Shown piece by piece: positions 26,231 to 35,346 of a stretch of 64,000 nucleotides of DNA. The position numbers and the translations under genes are program-made. The stretch lies in NCBI RefSeq assembly GCF_003852315.1, contig NZ_CP027762.1:3515501-3579500 (forward strand), read 5' to 3'. The notes under the pieces were generated by a model. The model was given only the letters and a program-made list of their open reading frames with translations, did not search any database and was not told the DNA's origin. Positions within the stretch are counted from its first letter, which is position 1. Each line of letters opens with the position of its first letter. The DNA comes from Pseudomonas sp. LBUM920 (GTDB lineage Bacteria; Pseudomonadota; Gammaproteobacteria; Pseudomonadales; Pseudomonadaceae).

Positions 26231-27097
26231 TCACAGGGTGAGGTAGTCGGCTTGATCAAGGTCTGTGAGCAAGTCCGGGCCGCTGGGCGCCCAGCCCAGC
26301 AGGTCGCGGGTGCGCGCGCTGGAAACGGCCATGTCGGCCCCGGCCATCGTCGCGAACCAACCAAAATGCTCACGCGGCCGGGATTGCACCGGCACACCCA
26401 GGCGGCGCCCGATGACCTCGGCGATGGCTTTGAACGGCACGGCCTCGTCCGCAACCGCGTGGTACACGGCTTGGCTGACGCCCTCCTCCAGCGCCAGGCG
26501 GTAGACCCGCGCCGCATCGGTGCGGTACACGCCCGACCAGCAATTCTCGCCGTCGCCGATATAGGCCGACACGCCCGTCTGCCGTGCCAGGCGAATCAAA
26601 ATCGGCAGAAAACCATGGTCGCCTACCCCGTGCACCGACGGCGCCAGTCGCACGGTTGCCGCCCGTATGCCACGCTCGGCCAACAGGCGCGCGGCGGGTT
26701 CGGATTGGCGCGGGGCGCCAGCGTTCGGCACGTCACTCTCGAGCGCGCCGCGCGCCAGGCCAGACAAACCCGAGGTCACGATCAGCGGCGTATCCGAGCC
26801 TTTGAGCACACTTTCCAGCGCCTCGATCACGCGACGGTCCTGTGCGCAGTTTTCGATGAACCGTGTGAAGTCATGATTGAACGCGGTATGGATGACCGCA
26901 TCTGCGCTCCAGGCCGCACGGCGCAAAACATCCAGGTCATCCAGGCAGCCGCGCAGCACTTTCGCGCCGGTGGCCGCCAGTGCCTGGGCCTTTTCATCGC
27001 TGCGGGCCAAACCGGTGACCCGGTAGCCGGCGCCGATCAGATCCTTGACCACTTCGCAGCCAACCCAGCCGGTGGCTCCCGTGACAAATACATGCAT
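26231..27097 (-). CDS. Extended-SDR NAD(P)-binding protein
   Basis: 288 residues from the ATG at 27097, preceded by AGGAGTCACCTC. The N-terminal cofactor loop is VTGATGWVG (about 5-13), with acidic/basic specificity residues in GLARSDEKAQAL. It resembles the NAD-dependent epimerase/dehydratase-like group. A canonical YxxxK is not obvious, so activity is uncertain. Second gene of the TetR-linked operon: 13 bases downstream of the O-methyltransferase and 12 bases upstream of the MFS gene. Confidence 0.85.
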   Translation of the reverse strand: MHVFVTGATGWVGCEVVKDLIGAGYRVTGLARSDEKAQALAATGAKVLRGCLDDLDVLRRAAWSADAVIHTAFNHDFTRFIENCAQDRRVIEALESVLKGSDTPLIVTSGLSGLARGALESDVPNAGAPRQSEPAARLLAERGIRAATVRLAPSVHGVGDHGFLPILIRLARQTGVSAYIGDGENCWSGVYRTDAARVYRLALEEGVSQAVYHAVADEAVPFKAIAEVIGRRLGVPVQSRPREHFGWFATMAGADMAVSSARTRDLLGWAPSGPDLLTDLDQADYLTL

Positions 27098-27110
27098 GAG
27101 GTGACTCCTG

Positions 27111-27767
27111 TTAGCGCAAGCGGATCGAGAGTTCGATGTCGTCGGCAAAGGGCACGGACAGGTAGCCGTTCGCAGGCTCGCGCACGTGCGCCAGGTAATG
27201 CGGGCAATAGTCGGTATTGTCGGCTATCACCAGCGCGCCGGGCCGCAGGTGTTTTTGCACCCGGTGCAGCACGTCGCCATACAGGCTCTTGGCGCCATCG
27301 AGCAGCAGCAGATCGACCGCTTCCGGCAGGTCTGTGGCCAACGTCACCAAGGCGTCGCCCTCACGGATTTCGATCAGGTCGCTGACGCCGCCCTGAATGA
27401 AATGCTCGCGTGCCAGGGCGATCTTCGAGGGCTCGAATTCACTGCCAATCAGCACGCCGCCACCGTTGTCGCGCAACGCGGCGGCCAGGAACAAGGTAGA
27501 AAGGCCAAACGACGTCCCAAACTCCACGATGGCCCGCGCCTTAGTGCTGCGCGCCAACAGGTACAACAAGGTGCCAGTGTCGCGAGAGACCGGCAGCCAC
27601 AGGTCTTTGAGCATCGTGTAGAGCGCGAGGTAGTCGGTTTTGCTGTGCATCAGACGGTCGCGTTCTTCACGCGTAACGCTGTTGATGAGAGGGCTGGTGG
27701 CCGCATTGGCTTGTGCGTACAGGCGTTCGATCAAGGGCGCCATTGGCGCGGAGGTCAGGGTCGACAT
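27111..27767 (-). CDS. O-methyltransferase-like SAM-dependent enzyme
   Basis: 218 residues from the ATG at 27767 (GGAAATCAATC site). A frame extending to 27842 reads through the operator repeats and is not a real N-terminus. The SAM motif I is IVEFGTSFGLSTLFLA (about 82-97), followed by GSEFEPSKIALAREH and DLLLLDGAKSLYGDVL. This matches class I O-methyltransferases of the catechol/caffeoyl-CoA type. First gene of the operon with the SDR and MFS transporter; divergent from a TetR gene. Confidence 0.83.
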   Translation of the reverse strand: MSTLTSAPMAPLIERLYAQANAATSPLINSVTREERDRLMHSKTDYLALYTMLKDLWLPVSRDTGTLLYLLARSTKARAIVEFGTSFGLSTLFLAAALRDNGGGVLIGSEFEPSKIALAREHFIQGGVSDLIEIREGDALVTLATDLPEAVDLLLLDGAKSLYGDVLHRVQKHLRPGALVIADNTDYCPHYLAHVREPANGYLSVPFADDIELSIRLR

Positions 27768-27795
27768 GATTGATTTCCGTGAGGTTGGGACTAAG

Positions 27796-27842
27796 ATGCG
27801 ACTAATTCGTCGCATTAAAAGTATGCGAGTGATTCGTCGCAT
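27796..27842. promoter_or_regulatory. Paired TetR operators between O-methyltransferase and tetR
   Basis: Two near-identical 20-bp dyads at 27796-27815 and 27823-27842, starts 27 bases apart. The first has arms ATGCGAC and GTCGCAT around TAATTC; the second has ATGCGA and TCGCAT. They lie in the divergent promoter gap, so one TetR protein could control both directions. Confidence 0.75.
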
Positions 27843-27878
27843 TCGCTATTCGCGTTAGCCCCGCCGCTGGAGCCCTTG

Positions 27879-28511
27879 ATGACAACCCGCCAGACCGCCC
27901 GTATTTCCTCACGCAAACAGCCACAACAGGCGCGTTCCACCGAGCTGGTGGCGGCGATCCTGCAAGCAGCTATTCAGGTTTTGGCCAAGGAAGGCGCCAC
28001 GCGTTTCACCACCGCACGCGTGGCGGAAAAAGCCGGCGTGAGTGTCGGTTCGGTGTACCAGTACTTCCCCAACAAGGCGGCCATCCTGTTCCGACTGCAG
28101 AGCGATGAGTGGCAGCAGACCACGCAGATGCTGCGCGACATTCTGGATAAAACCGACGTTGCGCCGCTTGAGCGCCTGCGCACCCTGGTGCATGCGTTTA
28201 TTCATTCCGAATGCGAGGAAGCGCAGATGCGCGTAGCGCTGAACGACGCCGCGCCGCTGTATCGCGATGCGCCCGAAGCCGTGGAAGTGCGCGCGGCAGG
28301 TCAGCGCGCCTTTGAGACGTTCATGCTTGAATTGCTACCCGATGTGCCTGCTGAACGCCGAGCACTGGCCTGCGATTTGATCCTGACCACGCTCAGCTCG
28401 GTGGGTAAGGATTTTTCCGGCAGCCCACGTACGGCGGCGGAAATAGCTGTTTACGCCGATGGAATGGCTGACATGTTTCGCGCCTATGTAAACGCACTGA
28501 ATCTGCTGTAA
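27879..28511 (+). CDS. TetR-family regulator
   Basis: 210 residues from the ATG at 27879 (GGAG site). The helix-turn-helix is FTTARVAEKAGVSVGSVYQYFPNKAAILF, around residues 45-73. The C-terminal half is a helical ligand pocket similar to the AcrR/PA2196 group. Divergently placed from the O-methyltransferase/SDR/MFS operon with two matched dyads between them, so it probably represses that operon and itself until an unknown ligand appears. Confidence 0.9.
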   Translation: MTTRQTARISSRKQPQQARSTELVAAILQAAIQVLAKEGATRFTTARVAEKAGVSVGSVYQYFPNKAAILFRLQSDEWQQTTQMLRDILDKTDVAPLERLRTLVHAFIHSECEEAQMRVALNDAAPLYRDAPEAVEVRAAGQRAFETFMLELLPDVPAERRALACDLILTTLSSVGKDFSGSPRTAAEIAVYADGMADMFRAYVNALNLL

Positions 28512-28539
28512 AGCACTTATCTCCAGCAAAGGAATGCCC

Positions 28540-29355
28540 ATGGACTTCTTCAAGAAGTTGTTCGGTATTGCCAAAAAACCTGACGCCGAAGCGGCCCTGT
28601 CCGCGCCGACTGAACCTGTTGAGCCGGTTGAAACAGCAGCAGATGCAGCCAATATCGCCGCGCGCCTTGCCAGCGGCGAATGCCTGGACCGTCACTGGCA
28701 GACCGTGGGTCGCGTGGAACAGGACGTGCTGACGTACATGATCAGCCCAAGCTTTATCGGCGGTCCTCATTGGCCCTCCACCCGCCAGGCGTACCGCGTG
28801 GTGCGCCGTGATGAATCCATCGTCCTTGCCACCGAAGGCCTGTCCGACCCCTTCGACGATGCAGAAGGGCTGGGCAATGGGTTTGAGATGGAATTGTTCC
28901 TGGAAACACCGGATATCCCCGACGACGCCCGTGGCGAGCCGGGTGATGTCGACCCTTTGCGTCGCAGTTGGGCGTTCGAGCTGCTCGAACACGTCGCCAA
29001 GACCGTGGCTAACGCGGGCGGCATTACCCACCAGTTGGACAATCACGGCGTACTGTCTTTGGAACTGCCAGGGTTCAGCCTGTCACATCAGATGAGCGAT
29101 CAAGTGCCCACGCTGTTCGTCCCCGAAGACGACGCCGCCGGCGTGCTGCTCGGTGGGCCGGAACCAGACTTCCCTACCCGCCTTGAAGACATGCCGCTAT
29201 CGCCGGTGCGACTGGTGCCGGTGGTGTTGATTACCGCGTCGGAGCTTGAGTATGTGCGTGCAGGTGGGCGTGCGGCTCGAGAGGACCTGGTGGCGCGTAT
29301 GAACGCCGCCGGCGTAGGGCATACCAGCACCTTGTATCGCCAAAGCGTGGTATGA
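28540..29355 (+). CDS. Suppressor-of-fused-like (SUFU) domain protein
   Basis: 271 residues from the ATG at 28540 (AAAGGA site 7 bases before; the ATG at 28534 is too close to it). After a short Ala/Glu-rich linker (residues 15-40), the body has NGFEMELFLETPDIP, RSWAFELLEHVAKTVANAG, and LSPVRLVPVVLITASELEYVRAGGRAA. That arrangement resembles the SUFU domain, which occurs in bacterial polymorphic-toxin immunity proteins as well as stand-alone proteins. The assignment is by pattern only. No toxin gene is next to it. Confidence 0.5.
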   Translation: MDFFKKLFGIAKKPDAEAALSAPTEPVEPVETAADAANIAARLASGECLDRHWQTVGRVEQDVLTYMISPSFIGGPHWPSTRQAYRVVRRDESIVLATEGLSDPFDDAEGLGNGFEMELFLETPDIPDDARGEPGDVDPLRRSWAFELLEHVAKTVANAGGITHQLDNHGVLSLELPGFSLSHQMSDQVPTLFVPEDDAAGVLLGGPEPDFPTRLEDMPLSPVRLVPVVLITASELEYVRAGGRAAREDLVARMNAAGVGHTSTLYRQSVV

Positions 29356-29660
29356 GGGGGCGTTGCGCCGCCGCGACGATTGTTTAACGAAGCCATAACT
29401 GAAGGTACACAAACGGCGATTTAAGGCACCTGCGCGTGGTGGGAGCATCGGCAACCATGATTTCGCTAATGCGTGTGTTCCCTCGCCACCTGCACCCTTG
29501 CTTTCCGAAGGCACGTGCGCGTCCCTGCGAAAACCCGCTGTTCAATATCATCCTGGCCTTCTGGGCGCTGTGGCATTGCCGTCATGCGCGTCCGCCCGAC
29601 GCACGCCTCTGATCAAGTCGAAACGCCTCGCCGGCATTCATTTTTCAGAAGGATCATTCC
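29356..29660. other. Intergenic gap before the PuuB-like gene
   Basis: 305 bases with no supported ORF, no clear terminator or dyad. An AGAAGGATCATTCC ribosome site for the next gene lies at the end. I see nothing else in it. Confidence 0.5.
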
Positions 29661-30974
29661 ATGACCGCAGCCATGCGCCCTGTCATCGGTGCTGCCCAGC
29701 GCAGCGCTTCGTATTACACCGCCAGCCTCAACGACGCTACCCAGTACCCGACCCTGCAAGGCCAGGTCAGCGTTGACGTGGTGATTATCGGCGGCGGCTT
29801 CACCGGCGTTGCCAGTGCCGTCGAGCTGGCTGAACGCGGGCTCAAGGTCGCGATTGTCGAAGCCAACCGGATCGGCTGGGGCGCCAGCGGGCGCAATGGT
29901 GGGCAAGTCACCGGCAGCCTGTCGGGCGATGAGGCCATGCGCGAGCAAATGCGCAACCGCCTGGGCACGCAGGTGGACGACTTCATCTGGCACCTGCGCT
30001 GGCGTGGTCACGAGATCATCGAGCAACGCGTGAATACGTACGCCATTGACTGCGACCTCAAGCACGGCCACTTGCACGCGGCGATGAAGCCCTCGCACCT
30101 GAGCGAACTGCGTGCTTTCCACGACCAGGCACAACGGCGCGGCATGGGCGATCAGGTCAGTCTGCTCGATCAGGCCGCTATGCGTGAGCATCTGGACAGC
30201 CCGTTGTACCTCGGTGCGCTGAAAAACACGCGCAACCTGCACGTGCATCCACTGAACCTGTGCCTGGGCGAAGCCCGCGCGGCGCACAGCCTGGGCGCGT
30301 TGATTTATGAGAATTCCGCGGTGCTGGAAATCGTGCATGGCGACCGGCCTGCCGTGATCACCGCCCTTGGCCGCATCGACGCGCGCCAGGTGCTGCTGGC
30401 CGGCGACGTGTACCACAGGCTCGAACCCAAACAGCTCAAGGGTAAAATCTTCCCGGCCATGGGCGGCATTGTCACGACCGCGCCGCTGGGCGCGCTGGCG
30501 CAGCAGATCAACCCACAGGACCTGGCGGTGTACGACTGCCGGTTCGTGCTCGACTACTACCGCCTGACGGGCGATGGGCGCTTGCTGTTCGGTGGCGGCG
30601 CAAACTATTCCGGGCGCGACTCACGCGACATTGCCGCAGAGCTGCGCCCATGCATCGAGCAAACGTTTCCCGCGCTGAGGGGGGTAGACATCGAGTTCCA
30701 GTGGAGTTGTGCGATGGGCATTGTGATCAATCGCATCCCGCAGTTGGGCAAGCTCTCAGAGCATGTCTGGTACTGCCAGGGCTACTCGGGGCATGGCATC
30801 GCCACCAGCCACATCATGGGCGAGATCATGGCCGAAGCGCTGACCGGCACGCTGGAAAAGTACGACACGTTTGCCGGCTGCAAACACATCAAGGTGCCGC
30901 TGGGCAATGTGTTCGGCAACCCGATGCTGGCGGTGGGCATGTGGTACTACCAGATGCTCGAGAAGCTGCGCTGA
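29661..30974 (+). CDS. FAD-dependent amine oxidase, gamma-glutamylputrescine-oxidase-like
   Basis: 437 residues of the D-amino-acid-oxidase (DAO) fold. The FAD loop is VVIIGGGFTGVASAVELAERG (about 40-60) and the flavin-contacting segment GWGASGRNGGQVTG follows at 72-85. The C-terminal half has the family motif QGYSGHGIATSHIMGEIMAEAL. It matches the PuuB type that oxidises gamma-glutamylated putrescine or similar secondary amines to aldehyde, ammonia and peroxide. No other puu gene is adjacent, so the true amine substrate is uncertain. Confidence 0.87.
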   Translation: MTAAMRPVIGAAQRSASYYTASLNDATQYPTLQGQVSVDVVIIGGGFTGVASAVELAERGLKVAIVEANRIGWGASGRNGGQVTGSLSGDEAMREQMRNRLGTQVDDFIWHLRWRGHEIIEQRVNTYAIDCDLKHGHLHAAMKPSHLSELRAFHDQAQRRGMGDQVSLLDQAAMREHLDSPLYLGALKNTRNLHVHPLNLCLGEARAAHSLGALIYENSAVLEIVHGDRPAVITALGRIDARQVLLAGDVYHRLEPKQLKGKIFPAMGGIVTTAPLGALAQQINPQDLAVYDCRFVLDYYRLTGDGRLLFGGGANYSGRDSRDIAAELRPCIEQTFPALRGVDIEFQWSCAMGIVINRIPQLGKLSEHVWYCQGYSGHGIATSHIMGEIMAEALTGTLEKYDTFAGCKHIKVPLGNVFGNPMLAVGMWYYQMLEKLR

Positions 30975-30979
30975 CCCAC

Positions 30980-31588
30980 TCAGGGTTGAGCGGGTTGCTT
31001 GCGGTACATGCCGGTGAAGAACGTGGCATTGTCTGGCGCCGAGTTGTGCTCGATCACCGCGAAATTTTTCACCAGTTGAATGTGGTACGGGCCGTTTGAA
31101 GGGGGTGCCAACGGCTCACGCACGATGATCAGGTTCTCGGTTTCCATTGGCCCCGTGTAGCCGCGCGGCATGCTGGAGTTTCCGCCGAACTCGGTGGGCG
31201 GGACTTCTTCCTGGGTGTAGGCGCTCAGCCGTACCCGCTCGCCGTTGCGCATTTTCCAGCGGGTAGAACGGGTCCAGCAACAATCGCGGTCCACTTGGGA
31301 GAGCAAAATGCCCTCTGAGGGACTGAGCGAGAACATGCCGCTGCTGGTCTCCCAGGCCAGCTTGGTCAAGGGCGCGTTGATTACCCAACGCTGGGTTTGC
31401 GGGTCTTGCAGGTAAACATCGAACATCGGTTTGTAGCGCTGGGTGGGATCGTTGCCATTGCGAATCGCCAGGTCCTGGCGGCCGTCCTGGTCGAAGTCGG
31501 CGAAATACAGCAGGCTGAACGGCCCAAGCAGCCAATTGTCGGTCTTGCCATGTTGGTCCACCGGCACATTGGCGGCCGGCGAGTGCAA
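30980..31588 (-). pseudogene. Truncated duplicate of the XAC2610-like gene
   Basis: A 202-residue frame starting at a TTG directly after an in-frame TAG. Its sequence aligns with the downstream-facing copy at 32153-33546: LLYFADFDQDGRQDLAIRNGN, CCWTRSTRWKMRNGERV and ETENLIIVREPL all recur. The signal peptide and the first ~75 residues are missing, and about 170 residues between SSMPRGY and PMETENL are deleted. It is therefore a 5'-truncated, internally deleted copy. It could still be translated, but is unlikely to be exported. Confidence 0.7.
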
Positions 31589-31600
31589 CTAGGGGCCGTT

Positions 31601-32122
31601 TCAGGCGCCCTTACTGGGCGATACCCACCACGTCATTGCACACCGGCTACCGGCTTCAAAGCCGTGGGCGTACTCGTCGGCCAGGAGATCTGCCAGGCGC
31701 TTGTCCCCTTCCGGCTGGAAACCCAGGCGGCTGTAAAACGGCGCGTTCCACGGCACATGCTTGAACGTCGTCAGTGTCACCGCACGCAGTGGATAGGAAC
31801 GCGCACAGTCCATCGCCGTTTCCACCAGTTTGCGCCCCCATCCCTGGCCTTGTATGGATTGCGCGACGGACACTTCATGAATATGCAAAGCATCGCCCTG
31901 GCGTTCTGCGCTGAGGAAACCCTGTGGCTGGGCGTCAGCATCGACGACCACCCAACAGGTCGATAGTCCGATCAGTTGGCGATGGCGTTCAACGCTCATC
32001 GTGGGGGTGTCTGCCAGCCAGCTCAAGCCATCGATATGACGGAATACGTGAGCGGCGCTCAGCTCAACGCTGGGCAATAGCGGCGCGTCATCGGCAAGCG
32101 CCGGGCGAATGTGTACAGGCAT
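31601..32122 (-). CDS. GNAT-family acetyltransferase
   Basis: 173 residues. The acetyl-CoA loop IQGQGWGRKLVETAMD (about 92-107; Q/RxxGxG/A motif) and the C-terminal NAPFYSRLGFQPEG mark a single GNAT domain. The acceptor substrate is unknown. It lies between the two XAC2610-like copies on the same strand, so it was presumably present at or carried in the duplication of that locus. Confidence 0.85.
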   Translation of the reverse strand: MPVHIRPALADDAPLLPSVELSAAHVFRHIDGLSWLADTPTMSVERHRQLIGLSTCWVVVDADAQPQGFLSAERQGDALHIHEVSVAQSIQGQGWGRKLVETAMDCARSYPLRAVTLTTFKHVPWNAPFYSRLGFQPEGDKRLADLLADEYAHGFEAGSRCAMTWWVSPSKGA

Positions 32123-32152
32123 GAGTTCTCAGGTCCGTGGCTGGCAGGTGAA

Positions 32153-33546
32153 TCAGGGCTGTTTGCGGTACATGCCCGTGAAGTAGTCCGGGCTGTCCGG
32201 CGCCGAGTTATGCTCGATCACCGCGAAGTTTTTCACCAGTTGGATGTGGTACGGGCCAACGCGCTGCGAGGCCAGCGGCTCGCGCACGATGATCAGGTTT
32301 TCGGTTTCCATCGGCACCGTATAGTGCGCCGTCGCGATCGCCTTGGCGCTCGCGGTGTCTTTCAGGGTGAGGGTGATTTCTGCCAGTTCCCTGCCCTGGG
32401 CATCGCGCTCGGGCAGGATTTTCAGGTCGAGGTCGCCGTCGCGGTCCAGGAAGTCACTGCGCATCTGGTAGTGGCCGCTGCGCTGGTCACGCGCGACTTC
32501 GTCGAGTTTGGTGTAGTCCGGTTCCTGGTACTCATCGTGCAATTGGATCGCCAATTCGCGGTTGTCGCCCCTGGCGCCGCTGACCCAGGTGCCGCCATAG
32601 TCTGTGGAGATCCGCCAGATGCCGGTTTGATGGCCGTCGTCGGTGTATTCATGCAGGTTGAGAAAAGGCTCACCGTCATAGTCTGCTCTCGAACCAATCA
32701 ATTTGATCGGCGCACCGCTGCCACTCTTGCTGTATCGCAACTCACCAATCACCACCGCGCCCTGGTCCTGGTACCAGATTTCGACCGGGATCTTGCCGTT
32801 GAGCGTGCCGACCAACCGGCGTGCATCTTCGTTGACGGGGCCTTCCAGCCTCGGGGTTTCAGCCATTGGCCGGCCTTCCATTCGCCAGTGGTACGCAGCA
32901 TATAGCCGCGGGGCATGCTGGAGTTCTGGCCAAATTCGGTGGGCGGGACCTCTTCCTGTGTATACGAACTCAGCTGCACCAACTGACCGTCGCGCATTTG
33001 CCACTGCGCCGAGCGCGTCCAGCAGCAACCACGATCTGTTTGCGAATGGATAACGCCGTCCTGCGCGTTGACCGAAAACATCCCGCCGGAGGTTGCATTA
33101 GCCAACTCGGTCAGCGGCTCATTCAGCACCCATTGGGTTTTCTGCGGGTCTTGCAGGTACACATCGTAGTTGTACTGGAAACCTTCATCGGCGCCGTTGC
33201 CATTGCGGATCGCCAGGTCCTGGCGGCCATCAGCGTTGATGTCGGCGAAGTACAGCAAGCCGTACTGCCCAACCAAATGATCCGGGTCGGTTTTGCCGTT
33301 GCGCAGCGGTACGTTTCCGGCCGGGGTCTGCAACTGCTGGAGGACTTCGAGGGTGTTTTTGTCGCGCACGGTGATCAGTGCCGGTGCCGGTTGACCCAGC
33401 GCTTCGGGCACTTCGGGGAATAGCACTTCGACCAGGTAGTTACCGCTGGGGTCGTTGACCGAGAACGAGCGTGGTTCGGCCATGACCGGCAACGCGAGGG
33501 TCATGGAAAGGATCACACCGCAACGTAGCGCGCGCATCCAGAGCAT
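32153..33546 (-). pseudogene. XAC2610-like exported FG-GAP-type protein, frameshifted
   Basis: Two overlapping frames encode consecutive parts of one ~464-residue protein. The 5' part (from 33546) has a signal peptide (VILSMTLALPVMA), then YGLLYFADINADGRQDLAIRNG, a calcium-binding-like repeat. The 3' part carries LVGTLNGKIPVEIWY and EFDLKILPERD-like Asp-rich segments, ending ETENLIIVREPLASQ. The switch falls at a run of four G on the plus strand (32853-32856); one more base restores GQWLKPPRLEGPVNED. Either a real pseudogene or a sequencing error in a homopolymer. A periplasmic or surface location is likely. Confidence 0.78.
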
Positions 33547-33663
33547 CCTTGCTGAAATGGGGGGCCGCAGTGTAAAGGCAAACAGCGACGGGTTCGAACA
33601 AATCCCTGTTGGCGTGCCTGCAATCGCTGGTATGTTCGCTCCAGATCAGCAAAAGGATGTGCC

Positions 33664-34224
33664 ATGGAACCGTTAGCGACAAACGCAGCATTGGTAATCA
33701 TCGACATGCAACAGGGCATGAACCATCCCAAGCTTGGGCGCCGCAACAATCCAGAGGCTGAGTTGCACATGCAGCAGCTTCTGGGCGCCTGGCGGCAGTC
33801 GCAACGCCCGGTCGTGCATGTCCGGCATATGTCGCGCACGCCTGGCTCGGTGTTTTGGCCAGGCCAGCCGGGCTGTGAATTCCAGGAAGCGCTGGCGCCG
33901 CTCACGCATGAGCAGGTGCTGGAGAAAAACGTGCCGGATGCGTTCGCGGTCACCGGCCTGGAGCGCTGGCTGCAGATACGCGCGATCAGGCAGTTGGTGA
34001 TCGTCGGCGTGATCACCAACAACTCCGTCGAGTCTACGGCGCGGTCCGCCGGCAACCTGGGTTTTGACGTGATCGTGGCGGCAGACGCTTGCTATACGTT
34101 TGATCAAACCGACCTGTCGGGGCGGCTCTGGCCTGCCGAGGATGTGCATGCGCTGTCGCTGAGTAACCTGGCGATGGACTACGCCCGGGTCATGGACACA
34201 CTCGATATCCTTGCCGCGGCTTAA
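33664..34224 (+). CDS. Isochorismatase-fold (cysteine hydrolase-like) protein, Cys replaced by Ser
   Basis: 186 residues. The fold is clear: catalytic Asp14 in LVIIDMQQG, Lys88 in VLEKNVPDAF, and the nucleophile region VGVITNNSVESTARSAG. The residue at the nucleophile position is Ser121, not the usual Cys (GVxTxxCV). A subfamily with NNSV at this position appears to be common, so it may be a non-classical hydrolase or an inactive binder. Its last 4 bases overlap the end of the convergent Nudix gene. Confidence 0.85.
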   Translation: MEPLATNAALVIIDMQQGMNHPKLGRRNNPEAELHMQQLLGAWRQSQRPVVHVRHMSRTPGSVFWPGQPGCEFQEALAPLTHEQVLEKNVPDAFAVTGLERWLQIRAIRQLVIVGVITNNSVESTARSAGNLGFDVIVAADACYTFDQTDLSGRLWPAEDVHALSLSNLAMDYARVMDTLDILAAA

Positions 34225-34676
34225 GCGGCAAAAATGCCCGCGTTGACCAGCATTTCAATCAGTCCCTGGGGCCATACCGTGTCCTCGGTCGATCGCAACG
34301 CCTGAGCGGACCACCAGCGATGGTCCGCCATCACCTGCGTCTCTTGCGGCGTCCACTCTGCCCTGGAAAGCGCCTCGCTCGCGACGTGAACGATAAAGTA
34401 GTGCTCAATCGCCAATACCGTTTCACCGCTGGGCAGCATCAATTCGAAGCTGCTTTGTGCCACAGGCGCTTCAACAGTGCTGAGCACAATGCCTGTCTCT
34501 TCGCGCAGTTCGCGCAGAGCTGCCGCGTGGAAGGTTTCGCCCTCCTCGACGCCGCCGCCGGGCGTGGCCCAGTAATCCCTACCGGCCAGGGCGCCGCCTT
34601 TATGCACAAACCTGAACAGCAGCACTTCATCCGCCGGGTTTATAACCAACAATCGTGACGCCTTACGCTCGCGCAT
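34221..34676 (-). CDS. Nudix hydrolase
   Basis: 151 residues. The Nudix box GGGVEEGETFHAAALRELREETGI matches GX5EX7REUXEEXGU exactly (about 41-64), so Mg2+-dependent hydrolysis of a nucleoside diphosphate linked to another group is expected. The substrate cannot be assigned. The gene begins 5 bases after the stop of the upstream TetR gene on the same strand, so it may be co-transcribed with it. Confidence 0.9.
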   Translation of the reverse strand: MRERKASRLLVINPADEVLLFRFVHKGGALAGRDYWATPGGGVEEGETFHAAALRELREETGIVLSTVEAPVAQSSFELMLPSGETVLAIEHYFIVHVASEALSRAEWTPQETQVMADHRWWSAQALRSTEDTVWPQGLIEMLVNAGIFAA

Positions 34677-34681
34677 TCGCT

Positions 34682-35326
34682 TTATTCCTTGCTTGAAATC
34701 GGGTGCTGATGGGCTTGCAGATAGGCCCGTAACAGCAGTGTGGTCTGCTGCTCAAGTCCTGCTTCGAACGCGGGCGATGCATTGCCTTCGAGCAGGGTCC
34801 GTACCGGGCCGACGATAGCGCTCAGGGAAATCCCGGCGGTCAGGATCGGGTCTTCAAAATGCGCATCCGGCGCCGTCTCCAGCATGGCGGCGATCACCGC
34901 CACCATGCGCGTGTTGATGCGCGCGACCAATTCGGTACCGCCCCGCTCGCCCGCAATGGCATACAACGCCTTGGAAACGCCCTGGTCGCGCAACTTGGCG
35001 GTGACCAACGCGCTGACCAGGCCGCACGCCATTTCCGCCACCGGCCTGCCTTGGTGCCGGTCGCACGCCAACTCAACCGCTTCGGCCACCCACTCGAGGT
35101 GTTTTTGCAGTACGGCGGCAAGCAGCGCGTCGCGGTTGGGGTAGTACTGGTAGAGACTGCCCACCGACATGCCAGCGCGCTCAGCCACTCGGGTGGTGGT
35201 GCAGCGGATCAAGCCCTGCTGGGTCAAAACCTGAAGCGTTGCGGTGTGCAGTGCCTCGACGGTGGCGACTGAGCGCGCCTGAACCGCTGATTTTCTTGGC
35301 TTTAAGGTGGCTTTGACGGTGCTCAT
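34682..35326 (-). CDS. TetR-family regulator
   Basis: 214 residues. The DNA-binding motif CTTTRVAERAGMSVGSLYQYYPNRDALL spans about 42-69; the C-terminal region is a ligand-binding helical domain of the PA2196/TetR_C type. Divergent from an aldo/keto reductase gene, with a perfect 14-bp palindrome in the gap, so it most likely represses the reductase and itself. A basic N-terminal extension (KATLKPRKSAVQAR) precedes the domain. Confidence 0.9.
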   Translation of the reverse strand: MSTVKATLKPRKSAVQARSVATVEALHTATLQVLTQQGLIRCTTTRVAERAGMSVGSLYQYYPNRDALLAAVLQKHLEWVAEAVELACDRHQGRPVAEMACGLVSALVTAKLRDQGVSKALYAIAGERGGTELVARINTRMVAVIAAMLETAPDAHFEDPILTAGISLSAIVGPVRTLLEGNASPAFEAGLEQQTTLLLRAYLQAHQHPISSKE

Positions 35327-35346
35327 GGAATGCGAATTCCAAAATC

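Noticed and set aside
29570..29590. Sigma-54-like TGGCA...TGC element before the PuuB-like gene
   Set aside because: The spacing to a TTGC element does not fit the -24/-12 consensus.
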